NCBI RefSeq assembly: GCF_013283195.1
Contig: NZ_JABEKT010000004.1
Coordinates: forward strand, 394,452 to 458,451
Length of the DNA stretch: 64,000 bases
DNA from: Ensifer adhaerens
Lineage (GTDB): Bacteria; Pseudomonadota; Alphaproteobacteria; Rhizobiales; Rhizobiaceae
Reading direction: 5' to 3'
Positions 42,601-51,108 of the stretch are shown one piece after another (positions within the stretch are counted from its first letter, which is position 1; each line of letters begins with the position of its first letter). Position numbers and translations under genes: made by a program. The notes beneath the pieces were generated by a model, which did no database searches, had not been told where the DNA came from, and was given only the letters and a program-made list of their open reading frames with translations.

Positions 42601-45600
42601 AAATCGGGAATGAATTCGAAACGATCGCCTGCCCGGGCAAACCGGATCTGCAGTGCGTCGTGTCTCGCAACGACGGCATCGAGCGCCCGGCCGAGGCGCT
42701 CCCGGTCGAACGGCCCGTCCAGTACCATCGTGAAGGACTCGTTGAAGGCACAGGAGGCTTCATCGCCGGCCTGGGCGGCAAGCCAGATCTCCTTTTGTGC
42801 CTCCGTCAGCGGCGCCGTCGACGGCCGGACAAATTCCACGCCGGCGGACGCTGGGGCGATTTCCTCTGCCTGGTCTTGCGTGCCGAGAATCCCGACCGAT
42901 TGAAGTGCATCGAGGCTGTTGCGGAAGGCGGCGGCGATCGCCTGGAAATCCGCCTCGCTGTGGGCGGTCGTCAGGAAGCAGGGATAGCCGTCCTGGATAT
43001 GGATGCCTTGCATGCGCATCTTGGCGTAGAGAAGTGAACCAAGCGGATCGTCGCTGCCAAACTCGGTGAAGAACCAGCTCTTGTAGCCGTTGACGGACCT
43101 GGCGATCCCGCGCCGTGCGAGATCGCCATTGATCTCGGCGACCAGAGCCTGCGTACGATCGGCGACCGCGCCGTAGAGTGCCGCCCCCTCGCCCTTGATG
43201 TGCTGAAGAACGGCGCGCGCCGCTGCCAGCACCAACGGATGGCGCACGAATGTTCCGGCAAAGAAGGTTGGCGCCGTCATCGGAACGCTGTCGTCGCCAT
43301 AGTTCCAGCAACCGCCGTCAAGCGCATCCATGAAGCGGCTGTCGCCGACCAGCACGCCGATCGGCATGCCGCCGCCGATGACCTTGCCATAGGTCGCCAT
43401 GTCGCCCTTGATGCCCCAGATCGCCTGCATGCCGCCGGGATCGACCCGGAAGCCGGTGACGACCTCGTCGAAGACCAGGGCGAACTCGGATTTCGTTGCG
43501 ATATCGCGCAGCGCACGCACGAACTCGACCGGCCGCAACTCCGGATGACGGCTCTGAACAGGCTCGATGATCACCGCGGCGATATCGCCGGCATTGGCTT
43601 TGATCCAGTCAAGGCTTTCCGGATCGCCGTAGCGAAGCACGGTCATGTTGGCGACGGAGGCGGCCGGGATACCGGCTGCAACCGGTATCGCGACAGGAGC
43701 GCCCGCCCGGTTCTTGCCCTTGACCAAAACTTCGTCGAACTGCCCGTGGTAGTCGTTTCCGAAAATCACGATGCGGTCCCGGCCGGTGACCGTGCGCGCC
43801 ACCCGCATCGCCGCCATCACGGCTTCGGAACCGGTGTTGCAGAAGGTCACGCGCTCGTGGCCGGTCATCTCCGCGATCATTTCCGCGACTTCGCCGGCAA
43901 GCGGCGTTTGCGGGCCGATGGCAAATCCGGCGTCCGCCTGCGCCTTCACGGCTTCCACGACGAAGTCCGGCGCATGTCCGAAGGCCGTCTGGCCCATGCC
44001 GTTCACGAGATCGATATACTCGTTGCCGTCGACATCCCAGATGCGCGACCCCTTCGACCGATCGGAGACGACAGGGAACACGATCTCCTTCCAGTCCTGA
44101 CGGAAGCCGGCAGCAGTGCGCGGGTCGGCGAGCCACTTCCGGTTCTGGCCGGTAAAGCTCTTCGACTTCCCGTTCCGTGCCTCGTAGGCTGCAATCAGAT
44201 TGGCGACGAACGCCTGTTTTTCCGGGGTCATCTCGGGCGCCAGGCTCTTGGCGCCTGGACGATAGAGCTTGATACGGCCCGCTCCGATTTCGCCGTCGGC
44301 CGTGGCGTCGACCCCATCCTTCGCCACCGGCTGCGGCGCGCTCGTCGCGGCCGGAGTGGCTATCGCTGCCGCAGTAACGGTCGCCGTCACGGGCGGGGCG
44401 GCGGAGCCCGCTGCCTGAAGCACCTGGAGCTGCTGCGAAACGACCGCCTGCAGCATCTGCAACTGCGACTGCAGGACGGCTTCGATGCCGGCAACCGGCG
44501 CGGCCGTTGTGGCGGGGGCAGCGGCAAGAAGCGGGAGAACCTGTGCGGCGACGGGCGGGGCGGCTGCGGCGGGGAGCGGCAGGGTGGCTTCAACTGCTGC
44601 AGCCACTGACGCCGGCGCCTGCTGCGGCTCGGGCGGCAGCTGCCGATCGAGATGCGCGGCCAGATCCTGTATGGTGGGAATGTTGCTCAACAGTTCCCGG
44701 AACGAGAGCTTGATCTTGTAATCCTTCTCGATCCGCTGGGCGAACTGACCGATGAAGAGCGAGTCAAAGCCGAGCTCAAGGAATGTCGCACCCGCTTCGC
44801 CGGGTCCAAGCGCCTCTCCCGACATGTCGCTGAGCAGGGTAATAAGCGAGGTTTGCAATGCGGGGATACGGCTTGCAGCAACGGCTGGTGTAGCAACATT
44901 CATGATTTTCATCCCGTCAAACGGTTGCGCTTGCGTGTCGGTGGAAGACGGCTCGGCGGCTAAGAGCTGCGCGACCGATGACGCCGGCCGGCTTTCGCCG
45001 CGCCGCGCGGAGGCAGGTGCGTCGATCCAGTGTCTTTGCCGCTGGAACGGATAGGTGGGCAGAATGAGGGGCGCGCTGCCGGCTGCCGGCGATGTCGGCC
45101 AATTGAGATCACAGCCGGACATCCAGAGCTTGCCATGGGCTTCGGCGAGCGTGTCGCCGGCGGCATGCGCACGGTCATGTTCCGGCAGCGACTGGACGAC
45201 GGCGCTGACCGCATCGCGGCCGAGCGTCTGCGCGGCGAAGACCGACAGGGTGCGACCCGGCCCAACCTCCAGCAAGACAGGCTTCCGCCCGTCGCAAAGG
45301 GTCGCCAATCCATCGGAAAACCGGACGGCGGCACGGCAATGTTTCGCCCAATAGTCGGGCGACATGCCCTGCTCACCCGTCTGCCAGGCGCCGGTGACGC
45401 AGGAGATGTAAGGCGTAATCGCCGTGCCGTAGGTGACCTTTGCGGTCTCCTCGCGCAAGGCATCGGTGACACCGTCCATCATTGCGGAATGAAATGCATG
45501 TGAGGTGTGAAGCCGGCTGAAGGCGATACCTGCGCGCTCCATCGCCGCGCACGCCGCATCGACGGCATCGAACGTTCCGGAAATCACGCAGAGTTTCGGC

Positions 45601-47717
45601 GCGTTGACCGCAGCGACCTCGACCCCGTCGCCGAGATAGGCTGAGACGGTCTCTACATCGGCGCGCACGGAAACCATCGCGCCCTGAGGCTGCGACTGCA
45701 TCAAACGTCCGCGCGCGGCCACGAGCCGCAATCCGTCCTCAAACGAGATGACATTGGCCAGTGTCGCGGCGACGAATTCGCCAACGCTGTGGCCGATCAT
45801 CGCGTCGGGTTTCAAGCCGCGGCTCATCCATAGGCGCGCCAGCGCGTATTCGACGAGGTAGAGGCAGGGCTGGGCGATGCGGGTTTCGCGCTGTTCGTCT
45901 GCCATCGCCTGGCTGACGGTGCCACTGTGGCAGATGAAATCGCGCAGGTCCGTCTTCAGTGGTGCCCGGAGCAGATCGGCGCCCCGGTCTATCCAACGCG
46001 TGAATTCCGGTTCGCGGCTGTAGAGTGCGGCTCCCATGCCGACATATTGCGAGCCCTGGCCGGGAAACATGAAGGCGAGCGGAGGACGGTCGGTCGCGAC
46101 CGCGCTTGCCACCCGTTCGTCGCCGAGGCGCTCGATCGCCTGGTCGATATCGTTGACGGCGACCGCGGTGCGATGGCTGAAGGCGCGCCGTCCGGTCTGC
46201 AGCGTGTGGGCAACCTGCGCCAACGGCAATGCCGGGTTGGCCTGCAGGTGATCGCGCAGGTTCGCCCGCATGGCCGCAAGCGCGGCCTCGTTGCGCGCGG
46301 ACAACGGCAGGATGTACGGTCCCCGCGCCATGGCGTCGACATCACCCTGCGATGCCGGTGCCTGCTCCAGCACGAGGTGCACATTGGTACCTCCGACGCC
46401 GAACGAGCTGATGCCGGCGCGGCGCGGACCCTCGGTAACCGGCCAGTCGGTGGTGCTGGCGGGAATGTAGAAGGGGCTTTCATCGAGATTGATGCGCGGG
46501 TTCGGACGTTGATAATTCGCCATTCCCGGAATCTTGGCGTGATAGAGCGCCAGCGTCGTCTTGATCAACCCGCAGACACCGGCGGCGGCATCGAGGTGAC
46601 CGACATTGCCCTTGACCGAGCCCAATGCGCAATGCTGCCGCATGTCGCCAGCATCGGCAAAGGCGGCGCGCAATCCGCCGAACTCGATGGGGTCGCCGAG
46701 CGGCGTCGCGGTGCCGTGGCATTCGACATAACCGATCGTCTGTGGATCGACGCCGGCATTTGCCAACGCCGATGAAATCGCATCCGCCTGCCCCTCGACG
46801 CTCGGCGCCGTAAACCCGATCTTGTCCGAACCGTCGTTGTTGATGCCGTAGCCGCGAATGACCGCGAAGATCCGGTCTCCATCCTCAAGGGCGTCTTCCA
46901 GCCGCTTCAGCAGCACGATGCCGGCGCCGCTGCCGAAAACGGTTCCGGCCGCCTGCTCGTCGAACGGCCGGCAGACGCCATCGGGCGAGACCATACCGCC
47001 CTCCTGGTAGATATAGCCACGCCGCTGCGGAATGGTGATCGATACCCCACCCGCAAGCGCCATGTCGCAGCTATAGGTCAGAAGGTTCTGGCAGGCCTGG
47101 GACACTGCCAGAAGCGACGTCGAGCAGGCCGACTGGATTGCGATTGCCGGCCCGCGCAGATTGAACTTGTAGGCGATCCTTGTCGCCAGCACGTCCGTCA
47201 GCGAGCCGACGATCTGCTGAAAGCAGCCGATCTGATAATTGGAGGTGAACTCCTCGGCTTTTGCCCGTTCGCCCAGGACATTGTTGATGAGATAAGTCGG
47301 CATCGACGCGCCGGCAAAAACGCCGATCAGACCTGGATAACGATGGGGATCGTACCCGGCCCGCTCCAGCGCTTCCCAGCAGACTTCCAGGAAGACCCGG
47401 TGCTGCGGGTCGGTAACTGCCGCCTCGCGCGGGAACATGCCGAAGAACTCGGCGTCGAACATGTCGATGTCAGGAAGCTGCGGCCGGGCCGGGACATAGT
47501 TCGCCGCAGCGCGTTCCTCGTCGGTAAAAGCGTCCTCGATTTCGTCCGGTCTCAGTTTCGAAAATGCATGCCGCCCCTCGCACACCAGCTCCCAGAGAGC
47601 CTCGACCGACGGGGCGCCCGGAAAACGACCGGACATGCCGATGATCGCAATGCCAGTCACGTCCTGGTCATTGCGATCGGAACCGCGCGCGTCGTCCGCA
47701 CCATTGAAAACCGTCAT
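39630..47717 (-). CDS. Hybrid PKS-NRPS: KS-AT-ACP-aminotransferase-C-A(Gly)-PCP
   Basis: 2695 residues. KS about 20-455 with triad C198 (SACSTS), H334, H374. AT about 548-860 with GHSVGE (S644) and HAFHS at 740-744, the malonyl-CoA signature. ACP S986 (LGFDSL). An Ala/Pro/Gln-rich linker runs 1030-1135. The class III aminotransferase is about 1185-1610 (K1445 in TYGKVIGGG). C about 1635-2060 has intact HHIICDG (1764-1770). A about 2085-2580 has TSGSTGAPKG and NGKLDR (K2568). PCP S2625. My alignment to the GrsA positions gives the code D-I-L-Q-L-G-M-I-W-K, one residue from the glycine code DILQLGLIWK. There is no KR, DH or ER, so the beta-keto group should be turned into a beta-amine, as in McyE, ItuA and MycA. 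Confidence 0.95.
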   Translation of the reverse strand: MTVFNGADDARGSDRNDQDVTGIAIIGMSGRFPGAPSVEALWELVCEGRHAFSKLRPDEIEDAFTDEERAAANYVPARPQLPDIDMFDAEFFGMFPREAAVTDPQHRVFLEVCWEALERAGYDPHRYPGLIGVFAGASMPTYLINNVLGERAKAEEFTSNYQIGCFQQIVGSLTDVLATRIAYKFNLRGPAIAIQSACSTSLLAVSQACQNLLTYSCDMALAGGVSITIPQRRGYIYQEGGMVSPDGVCRPFDEQAAGTVFGSGAGIVLLKRLEDALEDGDRIFAVIRGYGINNDGSDKIGFTAPSVEGQADAISSALANAGVDPQTIGYVECHGTATPLGDPIEFGGLRAAFADAGDMRQHCALGSVKGNVGHLDAAAGVCGLIKTTLALYHAKIPGMANYQRPNPRINLDESPFYIPASTTDWPVTEGPRRAGISSFGVGGTNVHLVLEQAPASQGDVDAMARGPYILPLSARNEAALAAMRANLRDHLQANPALPLAQVAHTLQTGRRAFSHRTAVAVNDIDQAIERLGDERVASAVATDRPPLAFMFPGQGSQYVGMGAALYSREPEFTRWIDRGADLLRAPLKTDLRDFICHSGTVSQAMADEQRETRIAQPCLYLVEYALARLWMSRGLKPDAMIGHSVGEFVAATLANVISFEDGLRLVAARGRLMQSQPQGAMVSVRADVETVSAYLGDGVEVAAVNAPKLCVISGTFDAVDAACAAMERAGIAFSRLHTSHAFHSAMMDGVTDALREETAKVTYGTAITPYISCVTGAWQTGEQGMSPDYWAKHCRAAVRFSDGLATLCDGRKPVLLEVGPGRTLSVFAAQTLGRDAVSAVVQSLPEHDRAHAAGDTLAEAHGKLWMSGCDLNWPTSPAAGSAPLILPTYPFQRQRHWIDAPASARRGESRPASSVAQLLAAEPSSTDTQAQPFDGMKIMNVATPAVAASRIPALQTSLITLLSDMSGEALGPGEAGATFLELGFDSLFIGQFAQRIEKDYKIKLSFRELLSNIPTIQDLAAHLDRQLPPEPQQAPASVAAAVEATLPLPAAAAPPVAAQVLPLLAAAPATTAAPVAGIEAVLQSQLQMLQAVVSQQLQVLQAAGSAAPPVTATVTAAAIATPAATSAPQPVAKDGVDATADGEIGAGRIKLYRPGAKSLAPEMTPEKQAFVANLIAAYEARNGKSKSFTGQNRKWLADPRTAAGFRQDWKEIVFPVVSDRSKGSRIWDVDGNEYIDLVNGMGQTAFGHAPDFVVEAVKAQADAGFAIGPQTPLAGEVAEMIAEMTGHERVTFCNTGSEAVMAAMRVARTVTGRDRIVIFGNDYHGQFDEVLVKGKNRAGAPVAIPVAAGIPAASVANMTVLRYGDPESLDWIKANAGDIAAVIIEPVQSRHPELRPVEFVRALRDIATKSEFALVFDEVVTGFRVDPGGMQAIWGIKGDMATYGKVIGGGMPIGVLVGDSRFMDALDGGCWNYGDDSVPMTAPTFFAGTFVRHPLVLAAARAVLQHIKGEGAALYGAVADRTQALVAEINGDLARRGIARSVNGYKSWFFTEFGSDDPLGSLLYAKMRMQGIHIQDGYPCFLTTAHSEADFQAIAAAFRNSLDALQSVGILGTQDQAEEIAPASAGVEFVRPSTAPLTEAQKEIWLAAQAGDEASCAFNESFTMVLDGPFDRERLGRALDAVVARHDALQIRFARAGDRFEFIPDFELDVADIDFGGESDGEVLFRQLIDEDARTPFDLANGPLVRASIVRMAPDSHRLVFTAHHIICDGWSVNVVIEELAAIYSANVRDAEADLASPLSFATYAIDLAPDAEIAGATEQFWLDQYRDVPDLPDMPLDRPRPERRSFAGGTVTGHIEAETYKALKKAGAKSGATLFSTLLAALQIMISRLSGQDDIVIAVPSAGQSLLDGQTLVGHCVNLLPLRQTVASDRRFDEHLKATQQLVLGAFEHQDYTYGTLVRKLGVKRDTHRLPLTEIQFNLERVPDNLDFGGLQTKISSNAKAFSNFDMFFNLTESPAGVRIDVDYNAEVFERSTIERWIGHYATLVAALAADIARPINDLPLLSAVEQAWLAEGLNDTAADYDRDAFVFSLFARKAAERPTAIAVELDGQAMTYAELETRSNQLACRIQKAVPQPGQRIALLVERSLEMVVALLAIMKSGHAYVPLDPAHPETRLSQTLAVASVAGMICDSDRAETLAGKDVVIIRIDGEQGATGPAAALPQVPTDAATPAYIIFTSGSTGAPKGVEVSHRALVNFLTSMAREPGFTDRDTIVAVTTISFDIAGLELYLPLVAGAKVVLAGRHTVRDGFALVRLVESCGATVLQATPTLWQMLVEAGLSRPGLKMLCGGEPLPKALASSLLGLGGELWNMYGPTETTIWSSVQRIEDSEKPITIGHPIANTQLLILDKAGRVAAIGVTGELHIGGEGLANGYFARPDLTEKAFVDIDIGTGAVQRLYKTGDVGRRLADSSLQLLGRRDQQIKLRGFRIELGDIEAAISSAEGVRQCAVVAAQNKNGDKQLVCYVIPQNENGKPTTSMLAAHAEANLPAHMLPGFWVLEEALPQTANGKLDRKALEQRGLPQREVAAIRVPPRTAMETRLCEIWRDVLNAQEIGVEDNLYALGADSLIIFRIAARMLDSGLQLEAKHLMMHPSIAELATFAETRDDGELNAAQPQVPSLRDFRNGARRRFEQVSRV

Positions 47718-49660
47718 GAGGCGCTCCTGCGGAAGTGGGACATGTTCTTTTTCTGGCGCGCCGCACGTTCGGCCGCCGTCATCGTGCGGGCACTGGCCGA
47801 CGACTTTCCGTCAAGAAAACCAGCCAGTTCGCGAACGGTCGTATGCTTGAACAGCGCGACCACATCGATCGGTCGGGCGAGCTTTACCTCCAGCGCCGCA
47901 TGCACCCGCATCAGCTGCAGCGAAGTCCCGCCGAAATCGAAGAAGTTGCGATCGAGCTCCACGGCCGGAAGACCGAGGACGCTGCACCAGAGTTCTTGCA
48001 AGACCGCCTCGGTTCGGCTGGCGACCGGTGCGTTTTCGGTGGGCAATGCATCCACCGGCATCGGCAACCTGGCACGGTCGACCTTGCCCGACTGGTGCAG
48101 CGGCAAATGATCGAGCACGATCACTGCACTCGGGATCATGTAGGCGGGAAGACTGTTGCGCAGCCTTTCCATCACACCGCGGATCAGGTCTGCATCGTCT
48201 GTCCGCGTGCCCTCGCGCGGGCACAGGTAGCCGACGATCCGCTTGTGGGACTGGTCCAGATGCTGGCAGATGACGACACCGTCGGCGAGCCGTGGATCAC
48301 GCCGCAAGGCGGCTTCGATCTCGTCGAGCTCGATGCGTTTGCCGTTCAACTTAATCTGCCGGTCCCGCCGGCCGCGGAAGAGCAGGATGCCGTCGTTGCC
48401 GAGCACGGATAGATCGCCCGTCAGATAGCCGCGCACGTCGCCCTCATCGGTGCGGATCGTCACGAACCGCTCCGCCGTCAGTTCGGGACGCCGGTAGTAA
48501 CCGATGGCGACCCCCTCGCCGGTCAGAACAAGCTCCCCCTCCATGCCGCGCCCGACCGGGCGATGGTCTTCATCGACAATCAATATTCCGGTGTGACTGA
48601 CGGCACGGCCGATCGGCACATCCTTGCCGTCGAAGCCGGCGGGAATGTCGAAGGCGGTGGCGATAACGGTGATTTCCGTCGGGCCGTAGCCGTTGGTCAG
48701 GCGGCACTCCGGATGCGCCTTCTGAAACCGTTTGACATGTTCGGCCGAAGCGACTTCGCCGCCGAACATCAGGTGTCGCAGCGTCGGCAGTTCGCCGCAG
48801 GAGAAATCGGCGAGCAGATTGAACAGACCCGTGGTGATCAGGGAGACGGTGACGCCGTTGTCGCGGATGACGTCCCGCAGCCGGCCGATCGAGAAATTTC
48901 CGTCCGGCAAACCGGCAATGGTGCCGCCATTCGTCAACGTGCCCCAGACCTCGAAGGTGGCGATGTCGAACGCGATGGTGGCCGCGTGCAGCACGACATC
49001 GCCGCTGCCGAGCTCGACATAGTTCTGATCGAGCGCGAGCCGCGTGATGCCGCGATGCGGAATGGCGACGCCCTTCGGTCGGCCGGTCGAACCCGACGTG
49101 TACATGACGTAGGCCATGTCGCCACCGACGACAGCCACGGGTTCGAATGGCTTCGCCTGAGCGCGCGAGAGGTCGGCAACGAGGGCATGGAGGTCAGCGA
49201 TCGTGCCTTTGACGCTCGGAACCTGAAGCATCGTGACAAGCGTGCAGGTATCGACAAAGACCACCTTCGGCTCGCAGTCGCCGATGACGTAGTCGAGATG
49301 GTCGACGGGAAAGGTCGTGTCCAGCGGCAGATAGGCAGCGCCCGCCTTTAGGATGGCCAGCATGGCGACGATCGTCTCAAGAGACCGCGGAACGAAGAGG
49401 CAGACGATGTCGCCCTTCGTCACGCCTCGGTCGATCAGGTAAGCGGCGAGCGCATCCGACAGAGTGTCAAGTTCGCCATAGGTGATCGAGTGATCGTCGA
49501 AGATGATTGCCGTTGCCTGCGGAGCCGCCTGAGCCTGCTGATGAACGATGGCATGAACCGAACGCTCCGGATCGTAGGACGCGGTTTCCTGCGAGCGACC
49601 TGTCGCGCGCACGGGCATCCCCCCCGAGCCGTCGCCTCCGGAAAATCGGAACTCAGCCAT
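47714..49660 (-). CDS. NRPS starter protein: adenylation domain plus PCP
   Basis: 648 residues. Adenylation about 30-535: MYTSGSTGRPKGVAIPH, FDIATFEVW, NGYGPTE, YLTGDLSV, A10 motif SGKVDR (K526). PCP about 550-620 with FGGTSL (S580). No condensation domain precedes it, so it loads the first acid. The specificity residues as I align them are D-I-F-L-M-G-G-V-I-K (D232, I233, F236, L274, M298, G300, G324, V332, I333, K526); I cannot assign a substrate. It overlaps the PKS start by ATGA. AGGAGGCG 4 bases before the ATG is a strong ribosome site. Confidence 0.92.
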   Translation of the reverse strand: MAEFRFSGGDGSGGMPVRATGRSQETASYDPERSVHAIVHQQAQAAPQATAIIFDDHSITYGELDTLSDALAAYLIDRGVTKGDIVCLFVPRSLETIVAMLAILKAGAAYLPLDTTFPVDHLDYVIGDCEPKVVFVDTCTLVTMLQVPSVKGTIADLHALVADLSRAQAKPFEPVAVVGGDMAYVMYTSGSTGRPKGVAIPHRGITRLALDQNYVELGSGDVVLHAATIAFDIATFEVWGTLTNGGTIAGLPDGNFSIGRLRDVIRDNGVTVSLITTGLFNLLADFSCGELPTLRHLMFGGEVASAEHVKRFQKAHPECRLTNGYGPTEITVIATAFDIPAGFDGKDVPIGRAVSHTGILIVDEDHRPVGRGMEGELVLTGEGVAIGYYRRPELTAERFVTIRTDEGDVRGYLTGDLSVLGNDGILLFRGRRDRQIKLNGKRIELDEIEAALRRDPRLADGVVICQHLDQSHKRIVGYLCPREGTRTDDADLIRGVMERLRNSLPAYMIPSAVIVLDHLPLHQSGKVDRARLPMPVDALPTENAPVASRTEAVLQELWCSVLGLPAVELDRNFFDFGGTSLQLMRVHAALEVKLARPIDVVALFKHTTVRELAGFLDGKSSASARTMTAAERAARQKKNMSHFRRSAS

Positions 49661-50111
49661 ACTTCGCCTCCTGTTCCTCTCGCTTCACTGCCTGGCGGAA
49701 AGACCCAGACGTCCTCCCGGCAACAGACGGCCGGAGAAATTTGCTGCAATGCCGTCGTCTGCCAGAATTCCATGGTGGCGAAAAATGAACAGCTGATCAT
49801 TGGGATAGCCGCATCGATACCCGGCGATCAAAAGGGTTAGCTCCCCTTAGTCCTTAGGGGGATGCGACCCGGGGAGATACGCAGACAACCCGTCAGACCC
49901 CGCAGACAGAACCGTTTGTTTTCGCTTTGTTTTCACGCGCTTCCAAAGGCAGGTGCGGCAGTGGACAGTGAGGGCCGGGCGAGGTGAAAACGATCGGCCG
50001 CGCCGAGCCCCCTGTCAGGCGGACAAGGCTCGCCGCGCCACCTCGAATTGCTCCATGTTCTCGTTCTTGAACCGGACGGAATTTGAGGAAGCATGCAGTC
50101 GCCGGCGCGAT
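49661..50111. promoter_or_regulatory. Upstream region of the NRPS operon with CCCCTTAG palindrome
   Basis: 450 bases between the NRPS starter gene and the end of the GH16 gene, both leftward. An 18-base imperfect palindrome CCCCTTAG-TC-CTTAGGGG (49843-49860, 7 of 9 base pairs) lies 183 bases before the ATG. CGCAGACA is repeated at 49880-49887 and 49901-49908, 21 bases apart, two helical turns. Open frames here are short and unsupported. Confidence 0.5.
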
Positions 50112-50969
50112 CTATGGAAGGTCGTAGGCCCTGATGTAATCGATGAACATGTGGGAGGGATCATGCGCCTGGTCCGCCGTCTTTTCGACCAGGGCGAGGT
50201 TGAGCAGCACATACATCGGCTGCCGGTGCTCGGGTCGTGTCTCCGCCTTCCATACGAGCTTCCGGTCGAAATACATCCGGATGAACTCGGAATCGATCTT
50301 CACCCCATAGGTGTGAAAGTCCTGCGGATCGGCGTCGCGAAACACCTCGATCCGACTGAACTGGGAATCGTTCTTGTCGTCGCGATGCCAGACATGGATG
50401 ACCGAGGAGTAACCGTCCGGCTTGTCGCCGTAAAATTCCATCACGTCTATTTCCGCCGTCGACTTCGAGCGATCCTTGCCGATCAACCAGAAGGCGGGCC
50501 ATACCCCGGGACCGACCGGCAGTTGGGCGCGCATTTCGAAATAGCCGTATTGCTGGGCAAAGCCGTTGCCCTTCGGATCCACCGAAGCGAGCAGGCCGGA
50601 CTGCCAGTCTCCCTCCGGATCACGCTTTGCCTCGATCCTCAGGATGCCGTTCTCGGTCTTGAAAGGTGTGCGCTCGCCGGGATTGGCGAAGCGGGCACCT
50701 CCGAAATCCCCGGACCACGGCGTGTGGGCGATCCAGCGGGTTCCAGGCCCCCAGGCCGATACGTCCAGCTCATCAAAGTTCTCGTCGAAGGTCAGACGCA
50801 TATCGTCGACTGGAAGCGCATCGCCCGTGTCCCCGCCCGTGTATCCGTCAGCCGAGGCGCCAGATGCGAGCATCAAGATCCACAGACAACCGATGACAGG
50901 CCGGACGAAGTGCCGAACTGAAGAGCGGCGGGCCAGGTAACGGCGCGGTTCGCGAACAGATGGGGTCAT
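50112..50969 (-). CDS. Glycoside hydrolase family 16 protein (ExoK-like endo-beta-glucanase)
   Basis: 285 residues with an N-terminal signal segment (VIGCLWILMLASGASA, cut near residue 40). The catalytic motif E-I-D-V-M-E is at 173-178, with the nucleophile and acid/base Glu residues in place; YGYFEMRAQLPVGPGVWPAF and the late aromatic strands fit the jelly-roll fold of GH16. ExoK-like enzymes in rhizobial clusters cut nascent beta-glucan-type exopolysaccharide to lower its length. This implies a beta-linked glucan-containing polymer here. Confidence 0.92.
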   Translation of the reverse strand: MTPSVREPRRYLARRSSVRHFVRPVIGCLWILMLASGASADGYTGGDTGDALPVDDMRLTFDENFDELDVSAWGPGTRWIAHTPWSGDFGGARFANPGERTPFKTENGILRIEAKRDPEGDWQSGLLASVDPKGNGFAQQYGYFEMRAQLPVGPGVWPAFWLIGKDRSKSTAEIDVMEFYGDKPDGYSSVIHVWHRDDKNDSQFSRIEVFRDADPQDFHTYGVKIDSEFIRMYFDRKLVWKAETRPEHRQPMYVLLNLALVEKTADQAHDPSHMFIDYIRAYDLP

Positions 50970-51108
50970 GGCGGGAAACTAGCGCGGCAGCCCGCCCGGG
51001 GTCCATTACCGATTCAGGCCGGCACGCTATGCGAAAGGCTTAGCCGCAGGCGTAAATACGCGGCATGCCCCCTTTGATAGGATCGTTTCATGAACTGGAA
51101 ATGGTGGC
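50970..51108. promoter_or_regulatory. Divergent promoter region between GH16 and polymerase genes
   Basis: 139 bases between divergent starts. It must hold both promoters. I see no clear dyad; a GCCCCCTTTGATAGG stretch at 51065-51079 is loosely like the CCCCTTAG sites but is not scored as one. Confidence 0.4.

Noticed and set aside
39696-43037. 1113-codon plus-strand open frame opposite the PKS/NRPS gene
   Set aside because: It is antisense to the clearly coding C, A and aminotransferase domains and shows only the Arg/Gly/Asp-rich composition of GC-rich shadow frames.
50112-50969. GH16 gene as first gene of the NRPS operon
   Set aside because: Same strand, but a 450-base gap with a palindrome and repeats separates them, and the NRPS gene has its own strong ribosome site.
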